Part shown: piece by piece, positions 15,431 through 22,271 of the stretch | How the letters are laid out: every line of letters starts with the position of its first letter | How positions within the stretch are numbered: position 1 is the first letter of the stretch | The notes under the pieces: generated by a model | The model's database searches: none | What the model was told of the DNA's origin: nothing | The model's input: only the letters and a program-made list of their open reading frames with translations | DNA from: JAYFRE01 sp034926235 | Lineage (GTDB): Bacteria > Pseudomonadota > Alphaproteobacteria > Rhodospirillales > Magnetospirillaceae | Length of the DNA stretch: 22,943 bases | Direction: 5' to 3' | Assembly: GCA_034926235.1 (NCBI GenBank) | Contig: JAYFRE010000117.1 | Span: 1-22,943, forward strand | Translations under genes and position numbers: made by a program

Positions 15431-16515
15431 CAGGCCGGCAGGTCCCAGCGTTCGGCGTTCAGAAGCAGGCTCTGCTGCTCATCGTTCCGGCGGGCGCGGA
15501 TGCGGCCGACGCGGGAAACTGTTTCGCCGGCGGCCTCAAACAAGCGCACCGCTTCGTCGGCCTTGGTGGGCGGCACGATGACGACCATGCCCAAACCGCA
15601 ATTGAAGGTCCGCGCCATTTCCAGGGCGGGCAGCCCGCCGGCGCGGGCCAACCAGACGAAAACCGGTGGCAAGGACCAGGACCCGGCATCGAATTCAGCG
15701 GTCAGGTTTTCAGGCAGGACGCGCGGCACATTCTCGATCAGCCCGCCGCCGGTGATGTGCGCCAGCGCATGGACGGTCCCGGCGCGCAAGGCGGCAAGAC
15801 AGCTTTTCACATAGATCCGGGTCGGGGTGAGCAGGGCTTCCCCCAGCGTCTTGCCGGGAGCGAAGGGTGCTGGGTCGGTAAAGGACAGGCCGCTGCGTTC
15901 GGCAACCTTGCGCACCAGCGAGAAACCGTTGGAATGCACGCCGCTGGAGGCCAGCCCCAGGATGACATCCCCGTCGGCGACGGCGTGACCATCCAGAATC
16001 TGGCTGCGTTCGACCGCGCCGACCGCGAATCCGGCCAGATCGTAATCGCCGCCCGCATACATGCCGGGCATTTCCGCCGTGTCACCGCCGATCAGGGCGC
16101 AGCCGGCCTGCCGGCAGCCTTCGGCGATGCCGGCGACGATCCTTGTCCCGTCTGCGACGCATAAATGGCCGGTGGCGAAATAATCCAGGAAGAACAGGGG
16201 TTCGGCCCCCTGGACGACCAGATCATTGACGCACATGGCGACCAGATCGATACCGACATCGTCGTGACGGCCGGTTTCAATGGCGATCTTCAGCTTGGTG
16301 CCGACGCCATCGGTGCCGGACACCAATACCGGGTCCTTGAACCCGGCGGCGCGAGGATCGAACAAGGCTCCGAATCCGCCCAGACCGGACATGACGCCGG
16401 AACGGTTGGTGGATTTGGCCAGGGGCTTGATGGCTTCGACCAGGGCTGCGCCGGCGTCGATATCGACGCCGGCCTGCTTGTAGGTCAGGCCGTTCGTGGG
16501 GGCGGGCTCGGTTAT
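15430..16515 (-). CDS. purM: Phosphoribosylformylglycinamidine cyclo-ligase (AIR synthetase), apparent ATA start
   Basis: PurM closes the imidazole ring of AIR with ATP, the fifth step of purine synthesis. Conserved stretches include YKQAGVDIDAG (12-22), SGLGGFGALFD, the nucleotide-binding GTDGVGTK (67-74) and ITGGGLIENVPR. The conserved N-terminus continues upstream of the first ATG (16392) to an in-frame TAG about 27 nt before 16515. In that stretch there is no ATG, GTG or TTG. ATA at 16513-16515 sits 4 nt after GAGGA and gives the expected start (M)TEPAPTNGLTYKQ, for 361 residues. Starting at 16392 would delete 41 residues including YKQAGVDIDAG. Either the gene truly starts at ATA, or a G-to-A change (mutation or sequencing error) has hit an ATG. 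It overlaps purN by one base. Confidence 0.93.
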   Translation of the reverse strand: MTEPAPTNGLTYKQAGVDIDAGAALVEAIKPLAKSTNRSGVMSGLGGFGALFDPRAAGFKDPVLVSGTDGVGTKLKIAIETGRHDDVGIDLVAMCVNDLVVQGAEPLFFLDYFATGHLCVADGTRIVAGIAEGCRQAGCALIGGDTAEMPGMYAGGDYDLAGFAVGAVERSQILDGHAVADGDVILGLASSGVHSNGFSLVRKVAERSGLSFTDPAPFAPGKTLGEALLTPTRIYVKSCLAALRAGTVHALAHITGGGLIENVPRVLPENLTAEFDAGSWSLPPVFVWLARAGGLPALEMARTFNCGLGMVVIVPPTKADEAVRLFEAAGETVSRVGRIRARRNDEQQSLLLNAERWDLPA

Positions 16516-16568
16516 GGCTTCCTCGAAGGCTGGATCGTGCTATATGTAGGCACAAGATTTTCGGGCCG

Positions 16569-16596
16569 AGAATACTGCATTCGGGACGGTTTTCAA
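16569..16596 (-). promoter_or_regulatory. Predicted purMN promoter
   Basis: On the minus strand TTGAAA (16591-16596, 5 of 6) is 16 bp from TATTCT (16569-16574, 4 of 6), giving a start near 16562 and a leader of about 47 nt. The -35 box runs into the start codon of the divergent DUF2066 gene, so the two units share control DNA. Confidence 0.45.
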
Positions 16597-17714
16597 TGTC
16601 TCATCTCCGTTCTGGCCGGCGCATATGCGCCCTGGCCACCGCCGTGATTCTGTTCGCCTTTGCCGTGTCGTTCGCAAGACCGACCCAGGCTTGGGCACAG
16701 AATGCGGACTCTTTTACCGTCCGCGACGTCGCTGTCGATGTGTCCGCCGCCAATGCCGAATTGGCGCGCAGTCAGGCGTTGGCCGAAGGCCAGAGGGAAG
16801 CATTCCGTATCCTGATGCGCCGTTTGACCGACCCCAAGGACGAGGCGCTTCTGCCGCGCCCGTCCGACGCAACGATCGTCGAACTGGTCCGCGATGTCAG
16901 CGTCGATCAGGAAAAACGCTCGACCGTGCGTTACGTCGCCCGTCTGTCGGTGCGGTTCCATCCCGATGGCGTGCGCCGTCTGTTGCGCGCCCAGAACCTG
17001 GCTTATGTAGAATGGCGCGGCCGCCCCGTGACCGTGGTGCCGGTGTGGGGGGACGCGGATTCCGCCATGTCGGATATCTGGCGCGACGCCTGGATGAGCC
17101 CCGCCACCCAGGGCGTGGTGCCGTTCACGGTGCCCGATCCGGCGCGGATCGACGCCGCGCGCACCGCTGCCGGGCCCGATCCTTCGGCGGATGCCTTGGC
17201 CCAGGCCCTGAATACGCGCGATCTTTTGCTCGTCGCGGCGACCGGGCGCACGGAAACCGACGGCGGTTTGAGATTGTCGGTGGAAATAGAAGGCGCTGGC
17301 GTCACGGCCCCGCTGATCGCGGGCGGTTATGTCTATGACGCCGCCCCGGGCGAGGACAAGGCGGCGCTGTCGCGCCGGGCGGTCGCGGATATCGTCCGCA
17401 CCATCAATGACGAATACAAGGCCGGCAATCTGCTGCGTCACGGTCGGGCCGATACGCTGTTCGTGCTGGCGCCGCTGGACGGCGCCTTGCCGGGATGGCT
17501 GGCCGTGCGCGAAAGGCTGATGCGCGCCGCGCCGGTGCGGGGCTATGAAATGGTCGGGCTATCGCGCCGGCAGGCAGCCCTGGTCCTGCATTATATCGGC
17601 GACAAGACGCAGCTCGAAGGGGCGCTGGCCCAGAACGGGCTGGCTTTGACCTGGGTCCGGGATCATTGGGAAATCGCGGTACAGGCGGCCGGCGCCGCAC
17701 CCATCATCCGGTGA
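16596..17714 (+). CDS. DUF2066 domain-containing secreted protein
   Basis: A 372-residue DUF2066 protein, function unknown. An N-terminal Sec signal peptide is clear: basic RSGRR, hydrophobic ICALATAVILFAFAVSFA, and a likely cleavage site after AWA (residue 34). The mature part begins with FTVRDVAVDVSAANAELARSQALAEGQREAF, the usual opening of this family, and would be periplasmic. The start ATG 16596 has a weak GGGACGG upstream. It heads a plus-strand unit DUF2066 - permease - hdaA - CDF transporter. The gap to the permease is 60 bp and contains a G8 run (17724-17731) and a tiny open frame. Its placement beside purMN recurs in related genomes as far as I recall. No catalytic motif is visible. 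Confidence 0.85.
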   Translation: MSHLRSGRRICALATAVILFAFAVSFARPTQAWAQNADSFTVRDVAVDVSAANAELARSQALAEGQREAFRILMRRLTDPKDEALLPRPSDATIVELVRDVSVDQEKRSTVRYVARLSVRFHPDGVRRLLRAQNLAYVEWRGRPVTVVPVWGDADSAMSDIWRDAWMSPATQGVVPFTVPDPARIDAARTAAGPDPSADALAQALNTRDLLLVAATGRTETDGGLRLSVEIEGAGVTAPLIAGGYVYDAAPGEDKAALSRRAVADIVRTINDEYKAGNLLRHGRADTLFVLAPLDGALPGWLAVRERLMRAAPVRGYEMVGLSRRQAALVLHYIGDKTQLEGALAQNGLALTWVRDHWEIAVQAAGAAPIIR

Positions 17715-17774
17715 TGTTCTTTCGGGGGGGGCTCATTTTCCCGGATAAAGTCCGGAACCTGAAAGGCTGACGCG

Positions 17775-18851
17775 ATGCTGCCGGAAGGCAAGGACAGACG
17801 ATTCTGGGGCTGGCTGGCGGGGTTTGCGCTGGCCGGACTGGCGTTGTGGCAGTTGCACAGCATTCTTCTGCCTTTTGTCGCCGGTTTGGCGATCGCTTAT
17901 CTTCTCGACCCCGTGGCGCGGCGTCTGCAAAAGCTGGGATTGTCCCGGCTGATGGCGACGGCGGCGATCACGCTGGGTTTTTTCGGGCTGGCGGTGGTGG
18001 CGTTGCTGCTGCTGCTGCCGCTGATCGAAGCCCAGGTGGTCAGCTTCATCCAGAATTTGCCCGCGATCGGCGAAGGGCTATCCCGTCGCGCCCAGCCCTT
18101 GTGGCAGGCGGCTGCCGAGAAGCTCGCCCCTGAGGATATCGAACGGATTCGCAATGCCGCCGGGAATTACGCCGGTACGCTGGTCAATTGGGTGGTGTCG
18201 TTCTTTTCCCGGCTGCTGACCGGTTCGCTGGTGGTGATCAACATTCTGTCGCTGATCTTCATCACGCCTATCGTCACATTTTATCTGGTGCGGGATTGGG
18301 GGAAACTGACCGAGCGGGTCAATTCCTGGCTGCCGCGTGAACATGCTGCGCTTATCCGCGCCCAACTGGCGGAGATCGACCGCACCCTGGCCGGATTCTT
18401 GCGCGGACAAGCGCTGGTTTGCCTGATCCTGGGGCTGTTTTATGCCATCGGTTTGACGTCGGTGGGGTTGAATCTGGGGCTGATCGTCGGTTTTTCCGCA
18501 GGATTCCTGTCTTTTATCCCCTATCTCGGCTCGATCTCGGGTTTCGTTGTCGGGGTGGGGCTGGCCTTGGCCCAATCGTCGGATTGGACCCTGCCGGCCC
18601 TGGTTGCCGGCGTTTTCATCGTCGGCAATGTGATCGAAGGCAATTACTTGAGCCCTAAACTGGTGGGCGAGCAGATCGGCCTGCATCCCGTCTGGGTGAT
18701 GTTCGCGCTGTTGGCCGGCGGGGCGCTGTTCGGCTTTCTGGGCATGCTGCTGGCACTGCCGGTGGCGGCGGTAGCCGGGGTGGTCTCGCGCTTCCTGCTG
18801 CAACGTTATCTGGCCAGTTCCTATTATCGGGGCGATGGGGGCGGCGGATGA
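17775..18851 (+). CDS. AI-2E family / PerM-type permease
   Basis: A 358-residue integral membrane protein of the AI-2E transporter superfamily (PerM/YdgG-like, PF01594). Hydrophobic segments lie at about 10-45 (two), 60-85, 148-171, 212-245 (two), 250-268, 273-288 and 305-340. Family signatures are PYLGSI (249-254) and NVIEGNYLSPKLVGEQIGLHPV (285-306). Members export varied solutes or act as Na+/H+ antiporters, and the substrate here cannot be told from sequence. The start at 17775 has AAAGG 8 nt upstream. Its stop overlaps the hdaA start in ATGA (18848-18851), so the two are translationally coupled. Confidence 0.92.
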   Translation: MLPEGKDRRFWGWLAGFALAGLALWQLHSILLPFVAGLAIAYLLDPVARRLQKLGLSRLMATAAITLGFFGLAVVALLLLLPLIEAQVVSFIQNLPAIGEGLSRRAQPLWQAAAEKLAPEDIERIRNAAGNYAGTLVNWVVSFFSRLLTGSLVVINILSLIFITPIVTFYLVRDWGKLTERVNSWLPREHAALIRAQLAEIDRTLAGFLRGQALVCLILGLFYAIGLTSVGLNLGLIVGFSAGFLSFIPYLGSISGFVVGVGLALAQSSDWTLPALVAGVFIVGNVIEGNYLSPKLVGEQIGLHPVWVMFALLAGGALFGFLGMLLALPVAAVAGVVSRFLLQRYLASSYYRGDGGGG

Positions 18852-19531
18852 CGGGAACGCAGCTTCCCATCGATTTCGGCCACAGTCCGGTCTTCACCGC
18901 CGAGGATTTTCTGATCGCGCCGTCGAACGCGCTGGCGCATGGCTGGGTTCTGCGCTGGCCGGACTGGAACGCGCCTGGCTTGGCGCTGATCGGACCGGCA
19001 GGAGCGGGGAAAAGCCATCTTGCCCATCTGTTCGCCGAACGCAGCGGGGCGTCCTTGCTGGCGGCGGCGGAACTGGGGTTGGACGATCCGCCGCGCTTTG
19101 CCGGACAGGCGGTGGTGGTCGAGGATGCGGACCGGGGCTTGGGCGATGAACGCGCCTTGTTCCATCTCTACAATCTGCTGATCCAGAGCGGCGGATCGCT
19201 GCTGGTCACCGGACGGGATGAACCGGCTCACTGGCCGATCCGGTTGCCGGATTTGCGCTCGCGCCTGGCCGCCTTGCCGGTGGCGCGGCTCGATCCGCCC
19301 GACGACGCATTGCTCCAGGCGCTGCTGGTCAAGCTGTTCGCCGACCGGCAAATCCGGGTCGGCGAGGATGTGCCCGGTTATCTTTCCCGGCGCATGGAAC
19401 GGTCCTTTGACGCCGCACGGGCGCTGGTTGCGGCTCTCGACGAAGCAGCTTTGGCGGACAAGAAACCGGTGTCGGTGCCTTTGGCGCGCCGGGTGCTGGC
19501 GGATTTGTTTCCGGGGACGGAGGACGTATGA
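18848..19531 (+). CDS. hdaA: HdaA, DnaA-related regulatory inactivator
   Basis: A 227-residue AAA+ protein matching the DnaA ATPase domain without the DNA-binding domain IV. In Caulobacter HdaA works with the beta clamp to stimulate hydrolysis of DnaA-bound ATP, preventing re-initiation. Walker A GPAGAGKS is at 49-56, the Walker B region VVVEDAD at 89-95, a sensor-I-like TGRDEP at 121-126, an arginine-finger region DLRSRL at 135-140, and the sensor II helix RSFDAAR near the C-terminus. The N-terminal QLPIDF (5-10) resembles the clamp-binding motif of Hda proteins. The start overlaps the permease stop (ATGA) and its own stop overlaps the CDF start (ATGA), so all three are probably translated from one message. 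Confidence 0.9.
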   Translation: MTGTQLPIDFGHSPVFTAEDFLIAPSNALAHGWVLRWPDWNAPGLALIGPAGAGKSHLAHLFAERSGASLLAAAELGLDDPPRFAGQAVVVEDADRGLGDERALFHLYNLLIQSGGSLLVTGRDEPAHWPIRLPDLRSRLAALPVARLDPPDDALLQALLVKLFADRQIRVGEDVPGYLSRRMERSFDAARALVAALDEAALADKKPVSVPLARRVLADLFPGTEDV

Positions 19532-20928
19532 GCGGGCCTGCGGATCTGTCCCGCGACAAGCGCCGGGTGGCGTTCGGCTCGATCCTGGCCAGCGCGGCGA
19601 TGACAGCTGCGAAACTGGCGGTGGGACTGGCGACGGGCAGCCTGGGCATCCTGTCCGAAGCGGCGCATTCGCTGCTCGATCTGGGCGCTGCGGCTCTGAC
19701 CTATGTCGCGGTCCGCCTGTCGGACCGTCCCGCCGACGAGGACCACCCCTTCGGCCATGGCAAGATCGAGGCGGTGTCGGCCCTGGCCGAAACCGCGCTG
19801 TTGTTCCTGACCGCCGTCTGGATCGTCTGGGAAGCGATCGGGAGATTGTCGGGCGAAGCGGTGGCCGTCGATGTGCCCTGGTATGCGGTGGCGGTGATCC
19901 TGGGCTCGATCGCCATCGATTTCGGCCGCTCGCGCGCGCTGATGAAAGTGGCGAAGGCGACCCGGAGTCAGGCATTGGAAGCGGACGCGCTGCATTTCTC
20001 GTCCGATATGATCTCTTCGGCTGTGGTGTTGGTGGGGCTGGGATCGGCGGCGCTGGGATATCCCAAGGGCGATGCTGTGGCTGCCATCGGCGTCGCCTTG
20101 TTTATCTTGCATGTCGGTTACGGCATGGGGCGGCGGACCATCGATGTGCTGGTCGATGCAGCACCCGCCGGCATAGCGGAACAGGCCCGCGCCGCCGCCG
20201 ACGGCGTTCCGGGCGTGGCTCGGATCGCGCGGGTGCGGGCGCGGCCCATGGGCGGACAAGTCCTGATCGAGATGCTGATCCAGGTTTCGCGCGTGATGCC
20301 GCTGGATCGGGCGCAGGAGGTGTGTGAAAAGGTCGGCGCGGCGATCCGCGCCCGTATCCCCGAGGCCAACCCGCTGGTATCGGCAGAGCCGCTGGCGCTC
20401 GATTCCGAATCCATTACTGATGTGGTGCGGCTGGTGGCGGCACGGTATGGCGCCGAGATTCACGATCTCGGCATTCATCTTTTGGACGGCAAACCCCATG
20501 TCGGCTTTGATGTCGAGGTCGAAGACAGCCTGGATGTCGAGGCGGCGCACGCCTTCGTTTCGGGCGTGGAAGCCGCGATCCGGGCCGAACTGGGTGACGA
20601 GGTGATGGTGGTCACCCATATCGATCCCCGCAGCCCGGCATTGCTGGATGGCGTTCGCATACCGCCGGAAGAGGAAATCCGCCTGTCCGCCGAAATCGCG
20701 GCCATCGCGTGCAAGGTGCCGCTGGTGCAGGGGGCTCACGCCATCACCGTGCGCCGGGTCGGAGGCGATTACCATCTGTCGCTGCACTGCTTGTTTGCGC
20801 CCCGAATCCCGGTGCGCGCGGCGCATGAGGCCACCGTCGAGGTCGAACGGCGTATCCGCGAGCGTATCGGCGGGGCAGGGCGCATCGTCGTTCACGCCGA
20901 ACCATTGGGCTTGCCCGGATTCAATTGA
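19528..20928 (+). CDS. CDF-family metal efflux transporter with extended C-terminus
   Basis: A 466-residue cation diffusion facilitator, well above the usual size of about 300. Six membrane segments lie in residues 15-205. The metal site in TM2 is His47-x3-Asp51 (AAHSLLDLGA), that in TM5 is His156-x3-Asp160 (ALHFSSD), and the loop motif DHPFGHGKIE is at 72-81. The HxxxD/HxxxD pairing is typical of Zn2+/Cd2+ type members. After TM6 come about 255 cytoplasmic residues that I read as three successive ferredoxin-like units (about 214-288, 294-367, 386-459), each ending in SAEP, HIDP or HAEP like the single ZT-dimer domain of ordinary CDF proteins. The start overlaps the hdaA stop (ATGA). Magnetosome MamB/MamM are relatives, but nothing else magnetosomal is present. 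Confidence 0.92.
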   Translation: MSGPADLSRDKRRVAFGSILASAAMTAAKLAVGLATGSLGILSEAAHSLLDLGAAALTYVAVRLSDRPADEDHPFGHGKIEAVSALAETALLFLTAVWIVWEAIGRLSGEAVAVDVPWYAVAVILGSIAIDFGRSRALMKVAKATRSQALEADALHFSSDMISSAVVLVGLGSAALGYPKGDAVAAIGVALFILHVGYGMGRRTIDVLVDAAPAGIAEQARAAADGVPGVARIARVRARPMGGQVLIEMLIQVSRVMPLDRAQEVCEKVGAAIRARIPEANPLVSAEPLALDSESITDVVRLVAARYGAEIHDLGIHLLDGKPHVGFDVEVEDSLDVEAAHAFVSGVEAAIRAELGDEVMVVTHIDPRSPALLDGVRIPPEEEIRLSAEIAAIACKVPLVQGAHAITVRRVGGDYHLSLHCLFAPRIPVRAAHEATVEVERRIRERIGGAGRIVVHAEPLGLPGFN

Positions 20929-21082
20929 CGTTCAGGGATTCACGCGCGGGCTGATGCGTGATTCAAGAGCTTTCCGCTCTGCCGGAGATCTGTGATGGCT
21001 GTAAAGCGCTACGAATTGAACAAAGCGCAGCGGGGGCGGATCTCGCCCCACTCCCGCTAAGTGCGCCCCCTTCGGGGCAGTC
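20929..21082. other. Convergent intergenic region with several hairpins
   Basis: The region contains TCACGC/GCGTGA (around 20940-20961), GGGGCG-GATCT-CGCCCC (21033-21049) and GCCCC-CTTC-GGGGC (21065-21078). None is followed by a T-tract on either strand. They may act as Rho-dependent or weak bidirectional ends for the CDF and amidase genes. Confidence 0.4.
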
Positions 21083-22180
21083 TCAATTCGCTTTGAACGC
21101 TGCCGTGGCGTCCGGCGTTTTTGGAGCCAGCTTCGCCATGGGAATCGAGCGGAACCGCGTTTCGCCGGCCAATGCACAGACGTCGAAACGCGTGTAGTTC
21201 ATGCCATCGCCATCGCGCAGGAAGAACAGACGGCGGTCGAGATCGGACAGGCTGGTCCAGGACGTAAACTCGGTCGGTACCTTAGGCACCTCCTGCCCCT
21301 TCACCTGAAGATGGCTGCTGCCCAGACCGGGATAGTCCACGGTGATGCCGCGCGGCCGGTCGAAATTGTTCATAAGGTGAGCGACCATCATGACCGCCTG
21401 ATCCCGATCAGTCTGCTTCTCGGCGAACTGGGCATAGAAGGCGGCGCGGATGAAGCGGTCGACCGACGTATCGGTGCCGGGCAGGCCGGCCCTGGCGATG
21501 CCCGATCCCGGCTGCACGGCGGCGTAGCTGCCGAACGTCGCCTTTGACCGGTCGATATTGCTGAGGAAGGTGTAGTTGTTGAGATTGGTGAGATGCCAGG
21601 AAAATTGCGGCGCATTGGTCATCACGCCCACCGGATTGTCATAGATGGTCCGCACGCCATGGTGGAATTCGATGACGATGCTGGCCCCGGTGGCGTCGTG
21701 GACGCCATAGTGGAACGGCATTTCCAGCCCGCCCAGGATCGGCATCGGCTCCAGCACCACCGGCAGATCGGTCAACGCGGCCTTCACCTCTTCGACGGTG
21801 GTGAACTGGCCCAGCATCCAAGCGCCGAGATCGGCGGCGGATAGGGCCCGGCGCGCTGGGTCTGCCGGTTCCCGCGGGCCGCTGGCTTCGGGATAGGACT
21901 GGACGCTGAAACTCAGGCCGGCATCGTTGAGCCCCTCCACCACATTGAGATTCTGCGGGCTGAATTCTACTCCCGGCGCGGGCGGCATGACGGGCATCGT
22001 CACGGCGATGAAGGCATGGCGCATCTTCCAGGACCATGCGCGATAGCCGGCCACCTGCGAGTCGAGCGTGGTCTCCGCCGGGAACATCGTGATCTGGTAA
22101 GGCAGATCGATGGTCAATTCCAGGGTGCGGCCGAGATAGGCGCGGTTTTCGGCATCACGGTAGAGAAGAGAAGTACACAT
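21083..22180 (-). CDS. Choloylglycine hydrolase-family (linear amide C-N) Ntn hydrolase
   Basis: A 365-residue member of the conjugated bile acid hydrolase / penicillin V acylase family, which cleaves non-peptide amide bonds using an N-terminal cysteine nucleophile. Cys2 follows the start Met directly, and an in-frame TGA 9 nt upstream rules out a longer N-terminus with a signal peptide, so the enzyme is probably cytoplasmic and activated by Met removal. Arg18 (GRTLEL) is kept, while the usual Asp near position 21 is Glu21. Further on come Asn189 (VMTNAPQFSWHLTNLNNY) and an Arg in the LPGTDTSVDRFIRAAFY stretch (R242), the expected active-site positions. The substrate is unknown: bile salts, penicillin V and N-acyl homoserine lactones are all possible in this family. 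GAGG precedes the ATG by 4 nt. It lies 91 bp after the HAD gene on the same strand. Confidence 0.9.
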   Translation of the reverse strand: MCTSLLYRDAENRAYLGRTLELTIDLPYQITMFPAETTLDSQVAGYRAWSWKMRHAFIAVTMPVMPPAPGVEFSPQNLNVVEGLNDAGLSFSVQSYPEASGPREPADPARRALSAADLGAWMLGQFTTVEEVKAALTDLPVVLEPMPILGGLEMPFHYGVHDATGASIVIEFHHGVRTIYDNPVGVMTNAPQFSWHLTNLNNYTFLSNIDRSKATFGSYAAVQPGSGIARAGLPGTDTSVDRFIRAAFYAQFAEKQTDRDQAVMMVAHLMNNFDRPRGITVDYPGLGSSHLQVKGQEVPKVPTEFTSWTSLSDLDRRLFFLRDGDGMNYTRFDVCALAGETRFRSIPMAKLAPKTPDATAAFKAN

Positions 22181-22271
22181 CTGGCCTCACTCATGTTTTG
22201 GGACGAGACTGTCGGCATCGGCGAGCTTATTCGAACATCCGGGCGAGCGCCGCCCGGCGGTCATCGTCGCA

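Noticed and set aside
16390..16392. ATG 16392 as the purM start
   Set aside because: It would remove 41 residues that contain the conserved YKQAGVDIDAG segment and leave the protein shorter than the family.
16537..16553. GTGC-N9-GCAC inverted repeat between purM and DUF2066 as a purine operator
   Set aside because: The arms are only 4 bp, which is expected by chance, and no matching regulator site is known to me in alphaproteobacteria.
17721..17778. Frameshift in the G8 run joining an upstream ATG to the permease
   Set aside because: With seven G residues the frame from 17714 would come into phase with the permease but meets a TGA before its ATG, so no extended protein results.
19528..20928. 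Magnetosome-type MamB/MamM transporter
   Set aside because: The transporter is longer, has HxxxD metal sites and three C-terminal units, and no other magnetosome gene is in the window.
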